A DNA stretch of 64,000 nucleotides from Comamonadaceae bacterium. GTDB lineage: Bacteria > Pseudomonadota > Gammaproteobacteria > Burkholderiales > Burkholderiaceae_C. The DNA is not shown here. The first letter of the stretch is position 1. The stretch lies in assembly GCA_027486755.1 (NCBI GenBank), contig JAIXOM010000041.1, positions 115,973-179,972 of the forward strand, read 5' to 3'. Below are more notes on the stretch, generated by a model. It worked only from the letters and a program-made list of their open reading frames with translations. It was not told where the DNA came from and did no database searches.

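Overview
This GC-rich, gene-dense window looks like a chromosomal segment of a polar-type flagellated proteobacterium, most likely a betaproteobacterium of the Burkholderiales. That placement rests on gene content, GC bias and promoter style; there is no rRNA or other marker to fix it. About 30 kb is a flagellar region. The remaining 34 kb is one uninterrupted reading frame that is still open at the right edge.

Left part (1-9970, all minus strand, transcribed right to left): flgL, fliD, flaG, two flagellin genes (one canonical, one divergent), a small helical-repeat protein, a TPR/GT41 O-GlcNAc-transferase-like protein, a GT2 glycosyltransferase with a helical-repeat tail, and the start of a DegT/DnrJ/EryC1 sugar aminotransferase. 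The last four look like a flagellin-glycosylation group. Middle part (9985-21751, minus): the rod-hook operon flgBCDEFGHIJK, continuing into flgL, with unusually large FlgE (933 aa) and FlgK (1122 aa, with an internal domain duplication) and a short FlgJ lacking the muramidase domain. Divergently at 22131-23885 (plus): flgA, flgM, flgN. Then on the minus strand come a SapC-family gene and a five-gene operon: flgP-like, flgT-like, a FimV-like LysM protein, a FliK-like protein and an FlhB C-terminal-domain homologue. FlgP and FlgT are H-ring/basal-disk components in Vibrio-type flagella. A sigma-54 activator of FleQ/FlrA type without an N-terminal sensory domain (28651-29751, plus) ends the flagellar part.

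Promoter motifs form a coherent hierarchy. Sigma-54 -24/-12 elements (GG-N10-GC) precede flgB, flgA and the DegT gene. Sigma-28 elements (TCAA-N15-xCCGATxx) precede flgM, fliD, the canonical flagellin gene and the flgP operon. The FleQ-like activator could drive the first set, and FlgM (anti-sigma-28) would gate the second.

Right part (29927-64000, minus): one gene encoding at least 11,357 residues, with its 5' end outside the window. It is a mosaic of repeat families. In N-to-C order these are ~395-aa beta-rich super-repeats, a beta-helix-like stretch, about ten divergent 'FEKS' modules carrying EF-hand-like DxDxDG loops, interspersed Asp-box blades and a ~95-aa module, a long region of unknown type, RTX nonapeptides, six discoidin-like modules, a haemagglutinin-like stretch with a 996-bp higher-order tandem duplication, and a Pro/Ala-rich tail. 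It is probably a giant secreted or surface adhesin. Its secretion system is not in the window. Three related palindromic intergenic elements (REP/BIME-like) lie at gene borders in the flagellar region.
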